Source of the DNA: Gammaproteobacteria bacterium
Lineage (GTDB): Bacteria > Pseudomonadota > Gammaproteobacteria > Steroidobacterales > Woeseiaceae
NCBI GenBank assembly: GCA_029881015.1
Contig: JAOUNK010000038.1
Location: forward strand, 1 to 15,117
Length of the DNA: 15,117 nucleotides
Reading direction: 5' to 3'
Shown here: piece after piece, positions 14,332 through 15,117 of the stretch
How positions within the stretch are numbered: the stretch's first letter is position 1
Layout of the letters: the number at the start of each line of letters is the position of its first letter
The notes under the pieces: generated by a model
The model's input: only the letters and a program-made list of their open reading frames with translations
What the model was told of the DNA's origin: nothing
Database searches by the model: none
Program-made: the position numbers and the translations under genes

Positions 14332-15078
14332 TTGAACGACAAGTCCCCCAATCACTACGACTCCGTCGAGTCGCGCCGCAGTACGTCGTCGCGACGTCGC
14401 ATGACGCCGGGCAGGCGTCTTTACTACTTTCTCGGCCTGCCGGTACTCCGCGGGCTGATCCGGCTCCTGACCTCGACCTACCGCTTTCAACCGGTCATCG
14501 GCGCCGATCATATCGAACCCTACATCGGCAACGACGCGATCTGCGCCCCGGCTTACTGGCACCAGCATCACGTTATCGGCTCCACCCTGATTCGTACCTG
14601 GATCCGGCGCGGCTTCAGGGCCTGTTTCCTGGTTTCGGGCTCGGTGGATGGCGATGTGCCCGAACGCATCGCGCGTGCCTGGGGCGCCGAGGTGATTCGC
14701 GGCTCCGCCAACCAGAGCGGCGCGCTCGCGCTGCGCGACCAGCAGCGCATGATGAAAAGCGGCTACTCGATTGTCACCACGGCCGATGGACCGCGCGGCC
14801 CCAAGTACGAATTCAAGGCCGGGACCGTGCTCATGGCGCGCATCGCCGGCGTGCCGATTGTCCCGATCGGCTGCGCCGCCGACAGGGCCTGGTATCTCAA
14901 TCGCTGGGACGACTTCATGATTCCCAAGCCCTTTGCCCGCGTCGCTATTGCGATTGGCGAGCCGATCCCGATACCGCGGGAGATCCCGCTCGACGGCCTG
15001 GAGCCCGTCAGGGCGCGCGTTCAGGAAGCAGTCATGTCCCTTATGAGAGACTCCGAAGACGCTCTCAAGGCCGACTGA
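14332..15078 (+). CDS. DUF374-type lysophospholipid acyltransferase family protein
   Basis: A 248-residue protein of the DUF374/LPLAT type, peripheral or embedded at the inner membrane, expected to transfer an acyl chain to a lipid or sugar acceptor. Characteristic blocks are AYWHQHHVIG (74-83, with His77 in place of the HX4D motif of PlsC), LVSGSVDGD (100-108), VIRGSANQSGALAL (121-134), TTADGPRGPKYEFKAG (149-164), GVPIVPIGC (173-181) and FMIPKPFARVAIAIGEPI (195-212). The acceptor and donor are unknown. The longest frame opens at a TTG at 14332 with an Arg/Ser-rich extension. An ATG at 14401 (MTPGRRLYYF) gives a length of 225, which fits the family better, although the extension has coding-like third positions. 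It is divergent from the P450 operon, and its stop overlaps the ribosome binding site of the next gene. Confidence 0.85.
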   Translation: MNDKSPNHYDSVESRRSTSSRRRMTPGRRLYYFLGLPVLRGLIRLLTSTYRFQPVIGADHIEPYIGNDAICAPAYWHQHHVIGSTLIRTWIRRGFRACFLVSGSVDGDVPERIARAWGAEVIRGSANQSGALALRDQQRMMKSGYSIVTTADGPRGPKYEFKAGTVLMARIAGVPIVPIGCAADRAWYLNRWDDFMIPKPFARVAIAIGEPIPIPREIPLDGLEPVRARVQEAVMSLMRDSEDALKAD

Positions 15079-15084
15079 GGAGGT
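15079..15084 (+). promoter_or_regulatory. Strong Shine-Dalgarno sequence for the right-edge gene
   Basis: GGAGGT follows the acyltransferase stop at once (TGAGGAGGT), and a GTG start lies six bases further on. This is the best ribosome binding site in the window and marks a downstream gene in the same operon. Confidence 0.65.
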
Positions 15085-15090
15085 CGTCGG

Positions 15091-15117
15091 GTGAAATTGC
15101 TACACCACATTGCGCTC
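15091..15117 (+). CDS. Start of an unidentified gene (partial, cut by right edge)
   Basis: A GTG codon at 15091, preceded by a near-perfect GGAGGT at six bases, opens a frame reading M-K-L-L-H-H-I-A-L before the window ends. Nine residues are too few to name a family. The gene is on the same strand as the acyltransferase, with only 12 bases between stop and start, so the two are probably one operon and the product may act in the same lipid or envelope pathway. Confidence 0.6.

Noticed and set aside
1..15117. Mobile elements, CRISPR arrays, tRNA or rRNA genes
   Set aside because: No transposase or integrase frames, no regularly spaced repeats and no cloverleaf or rRNA-like sequence were seen.

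Overview
The window is a dense, GC-rich bacterial chromosome segment with short intergenic gaps. The protein families (DUF4124, KefB/C-type antiporter, DUF1304, DUF885 lipoprotein, a FabH close to the E. coli enzyme) fit a free-living gammaproteobacterium, perhaps of the Woeseiales/Steroidobacterales/Xanthomonadales type. That placement is inference from family content only. I see no phage, insertion sequence, CRISPR array, tRNA or rRNA.

Layout. (1) Positions 1-7301 hold a run of seven minus-strand genes. In transcription order they are an EamA/DMT exporter, a Cys/Met-metabolism PLP enzyme, a DUF885 lipoprotein with an HEAIPGHH motif, a membrane-anchored SAM methyltransferase, DUF1304, a KefB/C-type K+/H+ antiporter, and a DUF4124 protein cut by the left edge. 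Gaps are 9 to 79 bases, so several may be co-transcribed. (2) At 7319-8026 a PrsW-type intramembrane protease reads the other way, only 17 bases from the DMT gene. Its end overlaps by 4 bases a convergent 61-residue acidic orphan (8023-8208). (3) At 8363-9925 is an exported M20-family hydrolase with its own AT-rich promoter region. (4) Positions 10019-14242 hold a tight minus-strand operon: cytochrome P450, then a fatty acyl-AMP ligase fused to a carrier domain, then ketoacyl-ACP synthase III. Gaps are 7 bases and a 1-base TGATG overlap. (5) On the plus strand facing away is a DUF374-type lysophospholipid acyltransferase (14332-15078), followed by the first codons of another gene behind a near-perfect Shine-Dalgarno sequence.

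The most interesting part is region 4 with 5. A free fatty acid could be adenylated and loaded onto the fused carrier domain, oxidised by the P450, extended by the FabH-like enzyme, and passed to an acceptor by the divergent acyltransferase. Each enzyme assignment is well supported; the combined pathway is inference. No thioesterase, reductase or multidomain synthase is visible, so the product release step is unknown. Other points of note are an M20 hydrolase with Gln where the family has its first metal-binding His, and a methionine gamma-lyase-like enzyme lacking the lyase Cys. A perfect TATAAT also sits inside a small inverted repeat upstream of the M20 gene. Long plus-strand open frames antisense to the minus-strand genes look like by-products of high GC content.
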